A stretch of 64,000 nucleotides of DNA, taken from positions 1,488,001 through 1,552,000 of the forward strand of contig NZ_SRLC01000002.1 of NCBI RefSeq assembly GCF_004765605.1, in the 5' to 3' direction. Positions 35,003-43,808 of this stretch are shown in pieces. The DNA comes from Hymenobacter aquaticus. Lineage in GTDB: Bacteria > Bacteroidota > Bacteroidia > Cytophagales > Hymenobacteraceae. Positions within the stretch are counted from its first letter, which is position 1. Each line of letters opens with the position of its first letter. A program made the position numbers and the translations under genes. The notes beneath the pieces are model-generated. The model searched no databases. It had not been told where the DNA came from and saw only the letters and a program-made list of their open reading frames with translations.

Positions 35003-35737
35003 CTACCAGGCCACGGGCTTGCCCTGCCAGGTCACGAAGCTGCCGTTTTCCTCGGCGTGCAGCTGGTCGGTGAGGCGGATGATGCCCCGGGCCGAGTCGG
35101 CGGCGGGCAGGGCCGCGCCGGTGCCGCCCATGTCGGTGCGCATCCAGCCCGGGTCGACCATGATGGAGATGATGCCGAAGTGGCCGGCCTCGGCCGCCAG
35201 GGTGCGCATGTACATGTTCATGGCGGCCTTGCTGGCGCTGTAGTGGTAGTGGCTGCCCGAGGCCTTCAGCTCCAGGGAGCCCAGGCCCGAGGACAGGCTC
35301 ACCACCCGGCTTTTGTGGCCGGCCTTGAGCAGGGGCAGAAACTGCTGGGTCACGAGCAGCGGCCCCACGGCGTTGGTCCCGATTACCTGCATGGCATCCT
35401 CGTAGCGCAGCTGGCCCAGCTTCTGCGTTTCCGAGCTGTCGTCGTCGATGCCCGAGCCGGGGTGGCCGGGCAGGATGCCGGCGTTGTTGATCAGAATGTC
35501 GAGGTGGTCGGTGGCGGCGGCCACCTGCGCGTAGGCCGCGCGCAGCGAGTCGGCGCTGGTCACGTCCAGGGGCAGCACCGTCAGCCGGCCTTCGTGCTGC
35601 TGGCCCAGGGCCCGCAGGTCGGTGGCGCTGTCGGGCTGGCGGGTGGCGGCAAAGACCTGGTCGCCGCGCTCCAGGTACTGGTGGGTAAGCTCAAGGCCCA
35701 GGCCGCGGTTGGCACCGGTAATCAGAACAGATTTCAT
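35003..35737 (-). CDS. Short-chain dehydrogenase/reductase
   Basis: This 244-residue classical SDR has the cofactor motif TGANRGLG (residues 7-14), NNAG at 84-87, the catalytic serine region SLSS (147-150) and YSASK (166-170). The basic residue after TGAN and TRQPDS after beta-2 suggest NADP(H) rather than NAD(H), but this is inference. The substrate is unknown. The gene stands alone: terminators lie on both sides, and the next minus-strand gene upstream is divergent in function. Confidence 0.92.
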   Translation of the reverse strand: MKSVLITGANRGLGLELTHQYLERGDQVFAATRQPDSATDLRALGQQHEGRLTVLPLDVTSADSLRAAYAQVAAATDHLDILINNAGILPGHPGSGIDDDSSETQKLGQLRYEDAMQVIGTNAVGPLLVTQQFLPLLKAGHKSRVVSLSSGLGSLELKASGSHYHYSASKAAMNMYMRTLAAEAGHFGIISIMVDPGWMRTDMGGTGAALPAADSARGIIRLTDQLHAEENGSFVTWQGKPVAW

Positions 35738-35841
35738 AGGAGGGAAGGGCTTAAGTACAGGGGAAGTCCGAGAGGAAAAAGCAGGGTTGCCCCCGGAAGT
35801 TTACCCAAATAAAAGTCGGTTTTAGAAGGCTTTACCGATCA

Positions 35842-35890
35842 AAGCCCAAAAAAACCGTCGGGAACGTTCCCAGACGGCTCGTTTCGGGCT
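35842..35890 (-). terminator. Terminator after the tolC-like gene
   Basis: On the minus strand GCCGTCTGGGAACG and CGTTCCCGACGG pair (one bulge) and are followed by seven T. Outer AGCCC and GGGCT extend the structure. It lies about 50 bases after the stop of the outer-membrane efflux gene. Confidence 0.8.
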
Positions 35891-35930
35891 GTACCCGGGA
35901 TGAAACTCCCGACACTGCGCCGCGGGCAGC

Positions 35931-37277
35931 CTACAGCGCCAGGGGCTTGCCCTGGTAAAAAGCCAGGATCTGCTGCTTGAACCACCAGTCGTACTTGGCC
36001 TGCACCAGCTCCGACTGCGCCCCGACCAGGCGGCTGCGCGTCACGCCGAACGCTACGGCGTCGGTACCGCCCAGCTCGAACACTTTTTCCGCGTAGCGGT
36101 ATTCGGCTTCCGCGGCCTGGTATTGCAGCTGCAGGGCCTGGTACCGGCGGGCGGCGGCCCGGCACTCCAGCAAGGCCGCGCCCACCCTGCCCTGCACCGC
36201 GCGGGCCACCTGCTGGTAGCTGAGTTGGGCGGCCAGCTCCTCCAGCCGGGCCACGTGGTCGGCGGTGCGGAGCTGCAGCTGGTTGAACAACGGGATGAGC
36301 AGCGACACGCCCAGCTGCCGGTTCAGGTTGTCGCGGGCCTGGAGGCCGAACCGCTGGTCTTCGTAGTTGGACGTGCGCGTGGCGACTTGCCCCGTCAGCG
36401 CCAGGGCTGGTCGGTAGCTGGCCCTGACCAGCTGCCGGGCGTAGCCGGCGGCCTCAATCCGGGTCTGGGCCGCGCGCAGCTCCGGCAGCCAGGCGGCCGC
36501 GGCGGTTAGCGCTTCGGCCAGGGAAACTGCCTCCGCCGCCGTGGGACCGGCGGCCAGAGGCACGGGCTGCACGGCCAGCTCCGGCTGCGCTGGTAGTCCC
36601 AAAAGCTGCTGCAAGTCAAACCGGGCCCGCTCGGCGCTGTTTTCGGCGCCTACGGTGAGCAGCCCCTCGGCGGCTACCTGCGACTGCACGGCGAGCAGAT
36701 CCCGCTTGCTGAGCGTACCCCGGGCTATCTGGGCCTTCACTTTCTGCTCTTGCCGGGCCAGCGCCGCCGCCCGCTGCCGGGAGTTCAGCAAGTGTTCCTG
36801 GGCCAGCAGCACCTGCAAAAATGCGGCGGCTACTTCCAGCTGCACCTGGTTGGCCCTGGCCTGGTAGTCGTAGTCGGCCGCGGCCAGCTGCTGCCGCCGC
36901 AGCTTGAGCTGATTGGTGGTGGCAAAGCCGTCGAACAGGTTCAGGCTCAGATTCAACGCGGCCTGGTTGCCGAAGTTGAAGCGGTTGGACAGCTCGTTGG
37001 TGGAAGGGTCGACCAGAAAGCCCCAGTTGCTGGCCGAGCGCACCCGGGCCTCTATCGTGGGCAGGAATAAGCGTCGGGCCCCGGTCAGTTGGGCCGCGCT
37101 TTTGCGCTGGGCCACCTGGGCCAGCTGCAATTCCAGGCTGTGCTGCTGGGCCTGGGCTAGGCACTGGGGTAGCGTCCAGCGCTGCTGGGCCTGGGTGCTG
37201 GCACCCAAGCTTAGCACCAGCACCATCGGCCCGGCCCAGCAGGTGCTTTTCCACCAGCAGCAGAAGCTATTCTTCAT
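35931..37277 (-). CDS. TolC family outer-membrane efflux protein
   Basis: The 448-residue protein starts with a signal peptide (about 1-30, LSLGASTQAQQ) and has two long helical repeats with LAQAQQHSLELQLAQVAQRKS and QRAAALARQEQKVKAQIARG, typical of the TolC/OMF fold. It would form the outer-membrane channel for the HlyD-like adaptor encoded just upstream. Its start overlaps the DUF4956 gene by 11 bases, so all three genes are probably one unit. No inner-membrane pump is encoded in the window. Confidence 0.9.
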   Translation of the reverse strand: MKNSFCCWWKSTCWAGPMVLVLSLGASTQAQQRWTLPQCLAQAQQHSLELQLAQVAQRKSAAQLTGARRLFLPTIEARVRSASNWGFLVDPSTNELSNRFNFGNQAALNLSLNLFDGFATTNQLKLRRQQLAAADYDYQARANQVQLEVAAAFLQVLLAQEHLLNSRQRAAALARQEQKVKAQIARGTLSKRDLLAVQSQVAAEGLLTVGAENSAERARFDLQQLLGLPAQPELAVQPVPLAAGPTAAEAVSLAEALTAAAAWLPELRAAQTRIEAAGYARQLVRASYRPALALTGQVATRTSNYEDQRFGLQARDNLNRQLGVSLLIPLFNQLQLRTADHVARLEELAAQLSYQQVARAVQGRVGAALLECRAAARRYQALQLQYQAAEAEYRYAEKVFELGGTDAVAFGVTRSRLVGAQSELVQAKYDWWFKQQILAFYQGKPLAL

Positions 37278-37953
37278 CGGCTTGCAGGCTTACTTCCCGG
37301 ATACTCTCAATTTCCCGCAGGGCATCGACGAAAGCGTCGTCGGCCTGCTCGTCTTTCAGGCCCACCACGTAGCGCAGCTGCAGCAGGTCCGGGGTGTCCT
37401 TCGCGTTACCGGCTTTTTTCGACGCCTTGGTGCCCACCAGCCGGTAGCGCTGGCAAAACGAGTCCAGGACCTGGTGGTAGGCCTGGCGCGCCGCCGCGCC
37501 GCCGGGCAGGCTCAACGTCAGCAGGTACACGCGGGATTTCACGTTGGTCAGGACCTGGGCCATGAGGCTGGTTACCAGGCCAATCAGCAGGCAGCCCACC
37601 ACGGCCACCAGGTGCAGCCCCTTGCCGCAGGCCAGGCCAATGGCCAGGGCAAAAAACAGGTACATGAACCCCTGCGCATCCTTGGGCGAGGTCCGAAACC
37701 GGATAATGGACAGGATGCCCACCATGCTGAACGCCTGCGCCAGGTTGTCGCCTACCACCAGCATCACGAACGCCGTAATGACGGTCAGCATCACGATGGA
37801 TTTGATCAAATTCAGCGAGTAGCTGCCGCTGCGAAAGGCCAGCATGTAAAACCCCGCGATGATGAGGCCGCACAGTGTGGCCCAGAACGTGTTGCCCAGC
37901 ACCTCGCGCAGGGTAATGGGGAAGTTAAAGACGTCTGGCAGAGCGGAGTGCAT
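37267..37953 (-). CDS. DUF4956 membrane protein
   Basis: About 228 residues from ATG 37953. A short N-terminus (LPDVFNFPITLREVLGNTFW) leads into four helices (about 21-40, 48-68, 90-110 and 112-132). Between them is the family motif AQAFSMVGILSIIRFRTSPKDAQGFMYLF. A soluble ferredoxin-like tail ends in acidic residues. DUF4956 proteins are usually next to VTC-type polyphosphate polymerase genes, which are missing here. The TTG at 38031 overlaps the HlyD gene and is rejected. Confidence 0.9.
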   Translation of the reverse strand: MHSALPDVFNFPITLREVLGNTFWATLCGLIIAGFYMLAFRSGSYSLNLIKSIVMLTVITAFVMLVVGDNLAQAFSMVGILSIIRFRTSPKDAQGFMYLFFALAIGLACGKGLHLVAVVGCLLIGLVTSLMAQVLTNVKSRVYLLTLSLPGGAAARQAYHQVLDSFCQRYRLVGTKASKKAGNAKDTPDLLQLRYVVGLKDEQADDAFVDALREIESIREVSLQADEE

Positions 37954-38005
37954 TTGGGGGAGGGCTGGCAGGGTAGAACGGGCGCGCGGCAGCGGGGGCT
38001 CCGGC

Positions 38006-39106
38006 CTAGTACAGGAACAGGGAGCGGGCAAAGCGGGCCACGTAGCCCTGCACCGACAGCGGCTGGCAGAAGACGCGGGTGCGCACCACCATGCCCGGCA
38101 CCAGAGGCAGGCTTTTCTCCGGCAGCAGGGCCGTCACGAAGAAAGCCTGGCGGCCATCGACCATCTGCACCGTATTGTCCAGCCCGATTATCGTTCCCTG
38201 CGTGGTGTGGGTGGTGCCGGTAATGTCGGCCTCGATGCCCTGGCCCACCCGCACGTATTCTTTCTCGGTGTAGGCCACGGGCAACAAGGCCACGTACGCC
38301 GAGTTATCGGCCACGGCCACCAGTACTTCTTCGGTCGGGTTAGCGGAGGCGTATTGCAGCAGCAGGGTGCCCGCAACCGGTGCCACCAACGTGCGGTCCT
38401 GCAGACTGTGGTTTATTTGCTGGATCTGCTGCCGCAGCGCGCGGATGCGGGCGCGAATCACTTGCCGCTGCTCGGGCCGCCCCCCCGTACTGGCCGACCG
38501 CAGGTTGGCCCCCGTCAGCTGCACGGTAAGCTCGCGCACCCGCAGCTGGTTGAGGGCCGCTTCGTATTCCTGCCGCGAAGCCAGCGAGTCGTGGTACAGG
38601 GCCTGGGTGCGCTGGGTGAGCAGGCGCTGGGCGGCCAGCTCCTGCCGGGCCAGCGCCACCTGGCTGGCCGTGCTCTCCACGTCGGCGGGCTTTTGGCCGG
38701 TTTCCACGAGGCGCAGCTCGGCCTGCTGCTCGGCCAGCTGCCCCTGCAGCTGCACCAGCTGTTCGTGGTCCTGGTTGGAAAACAGGCTGCCCACCGTGTC
38801 GCCCTTGGCCAGCGTGGCCTGGCGGTAGAGCCGGGGGTGCAGGTGAAAGTTGGCCTGGGTTCCGCGCTGAAAAACGGAAGCCGACAGCGCCGTCAGCTTG
38901 CCCGTGCGGTTGTCTTTGAGCGCCGACACCAAGTTGCCGTTGGCCGCCCGGCTCAGCGTCCACTCGCTGACGGGCATAATCAGGCCGCTGGTTTCCACGG
39001 TGTAGGGCAGCGTGGGGTGGTCGAGGCGCAGCAGGGTCGTCGCCAGCACCACGGGGCCCGCGACCAGGAGTAGATTTTTCTTCACTAGCAGCAAAGCGGT
39101 TAGCAT
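38006..39106 (-). CDS. HlyD family membrane fusion protein
   Basis: About 366 residues from ATG 39106. An N-terminal helix (LVKKNLLLVAGPVVLATTLL) anchors the protein. A biotinyl-lipoyl half-domain (VETSGLIMPVSEW) is split by a long coiled coil (about 115-225, QLQGQLAEQQAELRLVETGQ). The second half contains APVAGTLLL, then a beta-barrel domain. It would bridge an inner-membrane transporter to the TolC-like protein. In this locus the only inner-membrane partner is DUF4956. Confidence 0.9.
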   Translation of the reverse strand: MLTALLLVKKNLLLVAGPVVLATTLLRLDHPTLPYTVETSGLIMPVSEWTLSRAANGNLVSALKDNRTGKLTALSASVFQRGTQANFHLHPRLYRQATLAKGDTVGSLFSNQDHEQLVQLQGQLAEQQAELRLVETGQKPADVESTASQVALARQELAAQRLLTQRTQALYHDSLASRQEYEAALNQLRVRELTVQLTGANLRSASTGGRPEQRQVIRARIRALRQQIQQINHSLQDRTLVAPVAGTLLLQYASANPTEEVLVAVADNSAYVALLPVAYTEKEYVRVGQGIEADITGTTHTTQGTIIGLDNTVQMVDGRQAFFVTALLPEKSLPLVPGMVVRTRVFCQPLSVQGYVARFARSLFLY

Positions 39107-39595
39107 TGGGCATAAGAATGAGTAGTGCGGAGGGTTGAGTTGGAAAGCCTGGCCGGGTGGCACCACCAAGCAGCGCCCGGAGAACCAAGGCTCCAGCACC
39201 GAGGCTCAGTGAGTCTCGCTAAGCTGGGTGGCAACGGTTTGGTTGGCGTGAACATGGCAGTAGGGCGTGACGATGTTCCGGTTGAGAAGGGCTACGAGGC
39301 CCCTTCCTGTCTTAGAAAGGATAATATACTATTATTGCAATAAATATTATAACAATTACAATAAATAAAACCCTGTAACGTAGCGTTTTGCCCACTGATA
39401 AGGTCTGATAGGTACTTTTGGTTGCTGAGTTATTAGGCTTGATTCTTTACCAGTCTGCCGGGGCCGGTAGCTGGTTCCGGTAGCAGCCGGCTGGGGCGGG
39501 CAACCCAGCCGGCGCCGAAGAAATTGCCTACGTCCTGTCCGCTAATTCGGAATTTGCTGGCACCTTTGGGGTCCATTTGCCAAGAACCGCCCGTG
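39107..39595. other. 489-base divergent gap between the hlyD-like and helD-like genes
   Basis: No convincing gene is seen. An AT-rich island at 39318-39372 lies in the middle of GC-rich DNA and probably holds the hlyD promoter region. A -33/-7 pair for the helicase is at 39387-39420. A perfect 10-bp inverted repeat, GCCGGCTGGG (39486-39495) and CCCAGCCGGC (39504-39513), lies in the presumed helicase leader. Confidence 0.6.
39387..39420 (+). promoter_or_regulatory. Bacteroidota-type promoter for the helicase gene
   Basis: TTTG at 39387-39390 and TACTTTTG at 39413-39420, an exact TAnnTTTG, are 22 bases apart, close to the known Bacteroidota spacing. Transcription would start near 39427, leaving a leader of about 170 bases. 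Confidence 0.55.
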
Positions 39596-41641
39596 ATGAA
39601 CGCCACCCAGCAGGAAGAAAAGGAATACCTGGAAGTAATTAAGGAGAAGCTCACCCTGGCCGTGCGGCGCGTCGACGACGCGGTAAAGCAGTTTTCCGAC
39701 GAGCTGCGCGAGAAAAAGCGCTACATCCACGAGCACCAGTCGGGCATGGACGACGCCGACATGGTAGCCGCCGGCCAGTCCATCAACCGCATGGCCTTCA
39801 CGGGCGAGGCCGCCGTGACCCGCAAGCGCAAGCTGCTCAAGCTGGGCCAGTCGCCCTACTTCGGCCGCCTCGATTTCGCCCCGCAAGGCCAGGCCGCCGT
39901 GCCGGTTTACATCGGCATCTATTCCTTTCTGGATGAGCAGCAGCGCCGGAATCTGATCTACGACTGGCGGGCGCCCATCTCCTCGCTGTTCTACGACTTC
40001 GAGCTGGGTGAGGCTTCCTACGTCACGCCCGGCGGCACTATCCGGGGCGCTATCGAGCTGAAGCGGCAGTACAAAATCCGGGACGGCCGCCTGGAGTTCA
40101 TGCTCGACAGCGCGGTGAACATCCACGACGACGTGCTGCAACAAGAGCTGGCCAAGTCGTCGGACGACAAGATGAAGACCATCGTGGCCACCATTCAGCG
40201 CGACCAGAACGCGGTAATCCGCAACGAGGACGCGACGGTGATGGTCATTCAGGGCGTGGCCGGCTCGGGCAAAACCTCCATTGCCCTGCACCGCATTGCG
40301 TTTCTGCTCTACCGCTACCGCGAAACCATTGCCGCCAAGGACATTCTGATTATTTCGCCCAACAAGGTCTTTGCCGACTACATTTCCAACGTGCTGCCCG
40401 AGTTGGGGGAGGAGCACATCCCGGAGCTGGGCATGGAAGAGCTGGCCGCCGACCTGCTGGAAAGCCACTACACCTTCCAGACCTTTTTCGAGCAGGTGCA
40501 GGCCCTGCTGGAGCACCACGACGCGGCCTTTATCGAGCGGATCCGGTTCAAGTCGTCGTTCGAGTTTCTGAGCAAGCTCAATCAGTTCCTGCTCCACATC
40601 GAGAATACCTACTTCCAGTGGGCCGACCTGCGGGTGGGCCGCACCGTGGTGCCGGTGGCCTTTTTGCAGCAGAAGTTCCGGACCTACCACCGGGTGCCGC
40701 TGCTGAAGCGCTTTGCCCTGGTGGCCAACGACGTGCGGGCCTACGTGCGCGACGCGGCCGGCCGCAAGCTGACCAACGGCGAGAAAAACACGATTGGCGA
40801 CGCCCTGCCGCGCTTGTTCAAGCTGCACAGCGTGCTGGACCTCTACCGCGACTTTTACCGCTGGATCGGGCGGCCCGAGCTGCTCAAGCTCGACCAGCGC
40901 CTGCACCTGGAGTACGCCGACGTGTTTGCCCTGATCTACCTGCGCATCCGCCTGGAGGGCCTCACGGCCTACGACCAGGTGAAGCACCTGCTGGTGGATG
41001 AAATGCAGGACTACACGCCGGTGCAGTACGCCGTGCTGTCGCGCCTGTTTCCCTGCCGCAAGACCATTCTGGGCGACGTGAGCCAGACGGTGAACCCCTA
41101 CAGCGCCTCCTCGGCCGAAGCCATCGAGCGGGTGTTTCCGCAGGCCGACGTGGTGCGGCTGCTGCGCAGCTACCGCTCGACGCTGGAAATTACGGCCTTC
41201 GCCCAGCGCATCACCCCCAACCCCGACATCCTGCCGCTGGAGCGCCACGGCCCGGAGCCTGCCGTGGTGCGCTATGGGAATCAGGATGAAGAGCTGCAAG
41301 CCATCCAAGAGCTGATCCAAGGTTTTCAGACTTCCGGCAGCCATTCCCTGGGTATCATCTGCAAAACCCTGGCCCAGGCCAAACGGGCGTACCAGGTGCT
41401 GCAAGCGCCCACCGTGCACCTGCTCACCGACGAGTCCACGACCTTTAAGGAAGGCGTCATCATCACCACCGCCCACCTGGCCAAAGGGCTGGAGTTCGAC
41501 GAGGTCATCGTGCCCTTCGCCTCCGCCCGCACCTTCAAAACGGAGGTCGATAAGAGCATGCTCTACGTGGCCTGCACCCGGGCCATGCACCGCCTCACGC
41601 TCACCTATTCCGGCGAGCTGACAGGCTTTTTATCGGCTTAA
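39596..41641 (+). CDS. HelD-like UvrD/Rep superfamily 1 helicase-type ATPase
   Basis: The 681-residue protein has a long helical N-terminus (about 1-120, YLEVIKEKLTLAVRRVDDAV). Then come DWRAPISSLFYDFELG, Walker A QGVAGSGKTSIALHR (about 215), Walker B VDEMQDYTPVQY (about 468), and motif V/VI-like TTAHLAKGLEFDEV and YVACTRAMHRL. This order matches HelD, which removes stalled RNA polymerase from DNA using ATP. ATG 39596 is chosen; the frame is open from 39524 with no motif upstream. Confidence 0.88.
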   Translation: MNATQQEEKEYLEVIKEKLTLAVRRVDDAVKQFSDELREKKRYIHEHQSGMDDADMVAAGQSINRMAFTGEAAVTRKRKLLKLGQSPYFGRLDFAPQGQAAVPVYIGIYSFLDEQQRRNLIYDWRAPISSLFYDFELGEASYVTPGGTIRGAIELKRQYKIRDGRLEFMLDSAVNIHDDVLQQELAKSSDDKMKTIVATIQRDQNAVIRNEDATVMVIQGVAGSGKTSIALHRIAFLLYRYRETIAAKDILIISPNKVFADYISNVLPELGEEHIPELGMEELAADLLESHYTFQTFFEQVQALLEHHDAAFIERIRFKSSFEFLSKLNQFLLHIENTYFQWADLRVGRTVVPVAFLQQKFRTYHRVPLLKRFALVANDVRAYVRDAAGRKLTNGEKNTIGDALPRLFKLHSVLDLYRDFYRWIGRPELLKLDQRLHLEYADVFALIYLRIRLEGLTAYDQVKHLLVDEMQDYTPVQYAVLSRLFPCRKTILGDVSQTVNPYSASSAEAIERVFPQADVVRLLRSYRSTLEITAFAQRITPNPDILPLERHGPEPAVVRYGNQDEELQAIQELIQGFQTSGSHSLGIICKTLAQAKRAYQVLQAPTVHLLTDESTTFKEGVIITTAHLAKGLEFDEVIVPFASARTFKTEVDKSMLYVACTRAMHRLTLTYSGELTGFLSA

Positions 41642-41652
41642 AGTTGGAAGTA

Positions 41653-41674
41653 GAGACGCAATATTTTGCGTCTC
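41653..41674. repeat. GAGACGC palindrome
   Basis: GAGACGCAA (41653-41661), loop TATT, TTGCGTCTC (41666-41674) is a perfect 9-bp hairpin starting 12 bases after the helicase stop. The same family occurs at 56383-56402. Confidence 0.75.
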
Positions 41675-41703
41675 GTCGTTGCTGATGTAACGCCGTTTGC
41701 GCA

Positions 41704-41845
41704 GTCGCTCGGCTATTGCCGAGTGACACCTACACCGGAGCGGCTCTGCCGCGAGCGTCCCGCGCCATAAGGTCATTCCAGAGGCGCGGCTTACTTCGCA
41801 GCGGAGCTGCTCACGCGTAGTCGTCACTCGGCACAGCCGAGCGGC
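41704..41845. repeat. Nested palindrome element with covarying inner stems
   Basis: Outer arms 41704-41727 and 41823-41845 are inverted copies, each with its own CTCGGC/GCCGAG hairpin. Inner arms 41737-41766 and 41783-41812 are also inverted copies. Their inner stems differ in a compensating way: GCGGC with GCCGC in one, and GCAGC with GCTGC in the other (read in the same sense). Confidence 0.75.
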
Positions 41846-41902
41846 TGCGAAGAGTGCGAACCAGATAACCGGAATACTGCGCGCCAGCTCACCCCCCATA
41901 AG

Positions 41903-41938
41903 AAAGCCCCGCATCCGGACAGGATGCGGGGCTTTTTT
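41903..41938. terminator. Bidirectional terminator between helicase and GNAT-nitrilase genes
   Basis: AAAGCCCCGCATCC and GGATGCGGGGCTTT form a perfect stem with a 4-base loop, flanked by A and T runs. It serves convergent genes. Confidence 0.92.
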
Positions 41939-41955
41939 ATGGGAGCTTACCAGAT

Positions 41956-43659
41956 TTACCCGGCCGCAATGGCTTTGCGCTTGCTCACGCGGGGGTGGCG
42001 CTCGTCGGTGCCCTGGGCCAGCAACTCCTCGTCGCGGTCCGACTTCTTGATGGTCCAGCTCAGCGAGTAGAGGTCTTTGCGCCGGTCGCGCAGGTTGCGC
42101 ACGGCCCCGCTGGTGTTCAGGTCCTTGAGCAAATCCAGGTCGAGGTCGGCAATCAGGGTCATCTCCGTGTTGGGCGTGGCCTCGGCCACGATGGCATCGT
42201 GGGGGAAGGCGAAGTCGGAGGGGCTGAACACGGCGCTCTGCGAGTACTGAATGTCCATGTTTTCGACCCGGGGCAGGTTGCCGACCGAGCCGGTAATGGC
42301 CACGTAGCACTCGTTTTCGATGGCCCGGGCCTGGGCGCAGATGCGCACGCGCTGGTAGGCGTTCTTGGTGTCGGTCCAGAAGGGCACGAACAGGATTTTC
42401 ACGCCCTCGTCCGAGAGCATGCGGGCCAGCTCGGGAAACTCCACGTCGTAGCACACCAGAATGCCGATTTTGCCGAAGTCCGTGTCGAAGCACTTGAGCT
42501 TGTCGCCGCCGCGCATGCCCCAGTAGCTGGCTTCGTCGGGCGTCACGTGCAGCTTATACTGCTCGTCCACGGTGCCGTCGCGGCGGCAGAGGTAGGCCAC
42601 GTTGTGCAGCTTGCCATCCTCGTACACCGGCATCGAGCCGGCCACGATGTTGATGTTGTAGCTCACGGCCAGCTCCATCATTTTCACCTTGATGGGCTCA
42701 GTGAAGGCCGCCATAGCCCGGATGGCCACCGCCGGCGAGTCCTCGTTGGTGAGGGCCATCAGCGGGGCGTTGAAAAACTCGGGGAACAGCACGCAGTCCG
42801 ACTTGTAGCCCGACACGGTATCGACGAAGAACTCCATCTGCTGCAACAGGTCTTCCAGGGAGCGGGTGGCGCGCATCTGCCACTGCACGATGCCGATGCG
42901 CACGTTGCTTTTCTGGTTGCCAATGAGCTTTTCCTCTTCCTCATAATACACGTTGATCCACTCCAGCAGCGTGGCAAAGGCTTTGGATTCGGAATCGTAG
43001 GGCAAATAGCCGCGGATGATTTTGCGGACGTGAAACTCGTTGCTGAGCTGGAAGGTGAGGATGGGGTCGGTGATTTCCTTATTGCGCACCATCTCCACGT
43101 ACTTGGCCGGCGTCATCTCGTTGGCGTAGGCGGCGTAGCCCGGAATGCGGCCCCCGGCCACCATGGCGCGCAGGTTCAGGTTTTCGCAGAGCTCCTTGCG
43201 CGCGTCGTAGAGGCGGCGACCCAGGCGCAGCGAGCGGTACTCGGGGTCCACGAACACATCGACGCCGTAGAGCGTGTCGCCGTCGGGGTTGTGGGTATTG
43301 AACTTGCCGTGCCCGGTGATTTTGGCGTAGGTGTGCCGGTCGCCGAAGTCGGAGTATTGCACGATGATGGCCAGGGCCGCGGCCACCACCTCGCCGTTGT
43401 CCTCGATGCAGATCTGGCCCTCGGGAAACTTGCGGATCAGGGCCCCGAACTCCTCGGCCGACCAGGCGCCTTCCATGTTGGAGTACACCTTGTCCATGAT
43501 GGCCTTTACGGCCTTGAAATCGGAGCGGCGCAGGGTGCGCAGCACCAGCTTATGAGCCGGTACGGCCGTGGGCGTGAGCAGCTCGGCCGCCGAGGTGGTC
43601 GGTTTATCTATTTTTTTGGCGTGGCTGCCGCCAGCCTTGCCATTTGCAGAAGTGGCCAT
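41956..43659 (-). CDS. GNAT acetyltransferase - carbon-nitrogen hydrolase fusion
   Basis: The 567-residue protein has a GNAT domain (about 38-215) with the acetyl-CoA region DPEYRSLRLGRRLYDARKE, and a nitrilase-superfamily domain (about 252-520). The hydrolase triad is visible as Glu294 (LFPEFF), Lys369 (EQYKLHV) and Cys403 (LVCYDVEFPE). The two-domain architecture is known in bacteria as a bifunctional GNAT/carbon-nitrogen hydrolase; the substrate is uncertain. The C-terminus ends in a basic tail. It is a single gene between terminators. Confidence 0.93.
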   Translation of the reverse strand: MATSANGKAGGSHAKKIDKPTTSAAELLTPTAVPAHKLVLRTLRRSDFKAVKAIMDKVYSNMEGAWSAEEFGALIRKFPEGQICIEDNGEVVAAALAIIVQYSDFGDRHTYAKITGHGKFNTHNPDGDTLYGVDVFVDPEYRSLRLGRRLYDARKELCENLNLRAMVAGGRIPGYAAYANEMTPAKYVEMVRNKEITDPILTFQLSNEFHVRKIIRGYLPYDSESKAFATLLEWINVYYEEEEKLIGNQKSNVRIGIVQWQMRATRSLEDLLQQMEFFVDTVSGYKSDCVLFPEFFNAPLMALTNEDSPAVAIRAMAAFTEPIKVKMMELAVSYNINIVAGSMPVYEDGKLHNVAYLCRRDGTVDEQYKLHVTPDEASYWGMRGGDKLKCFDTDFGKIGILVCYDVEFPELARMLSDEGVKILFVPFWTDTKNAYQRVRICAQARAIENECYVAITGSVGNLPRVENMDIQYSQSAVFSPSDFAFPHDAIVAEATPNTEMTLIADLDLDLLKDLNTSGAVRNLRDRRKDLYSLSWTIKKSDRDEELLAQGTDERHPRVSKRKAIAAG

Positions 43660-43690
43660 ATGGAATCGGGGAAGAATGAACGCAAAAATA

Positions 43691-43720
43691 CGGAAAGGCC
43701 GCCCAAGCCTGGGCGGCCGC
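43691..43720 (-). terminator. Hairpin after the secreted-unknown gene
   Basis: GGCCGCCC (43697-43704) and GGGCGGCC (43711-43718) form a perfect 8-bp stem. On the minus strand it is followed by TTTCCGTATTTTT. It lies about 90 bases after the stop at 43809 and just upstream of the GNAT-nitrilase start. Confidence 0.55.
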
Positions 43721-43808
43721 TAAGCCTTTGTACGGCTCCGGAGGAGTTTTGGCGGCTTGCCCTGCCTAACACCCAAAAGCCCCAACTGGTTTAGCCGGAC
43801 CCGTCGCG

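Larger units (their letters stand above)
41642..41955. other. 314-base convergent gap with palindromic elements
   Basis: No gene is seen. From left to right it holds a GAGACGC hairpin (41653-41674), a nested palindrome element (41704-41845), then plain sequence, and a bidirectional terminator (41903-41938). Confidence 0.7.

Noticed and set aside
37954..38031. Upstream extension of the DUF4956 protein to TTG 38031
   Set aside because: It overlaps the HlyD gene end and lacks resemblance to the family N-terminus.
39542..41590. 682-codon minus-strand open frame opposite the HelD-like gene
   Set aside because: Shadow frame; Walker motifs and the helicase order are on the plus strand.
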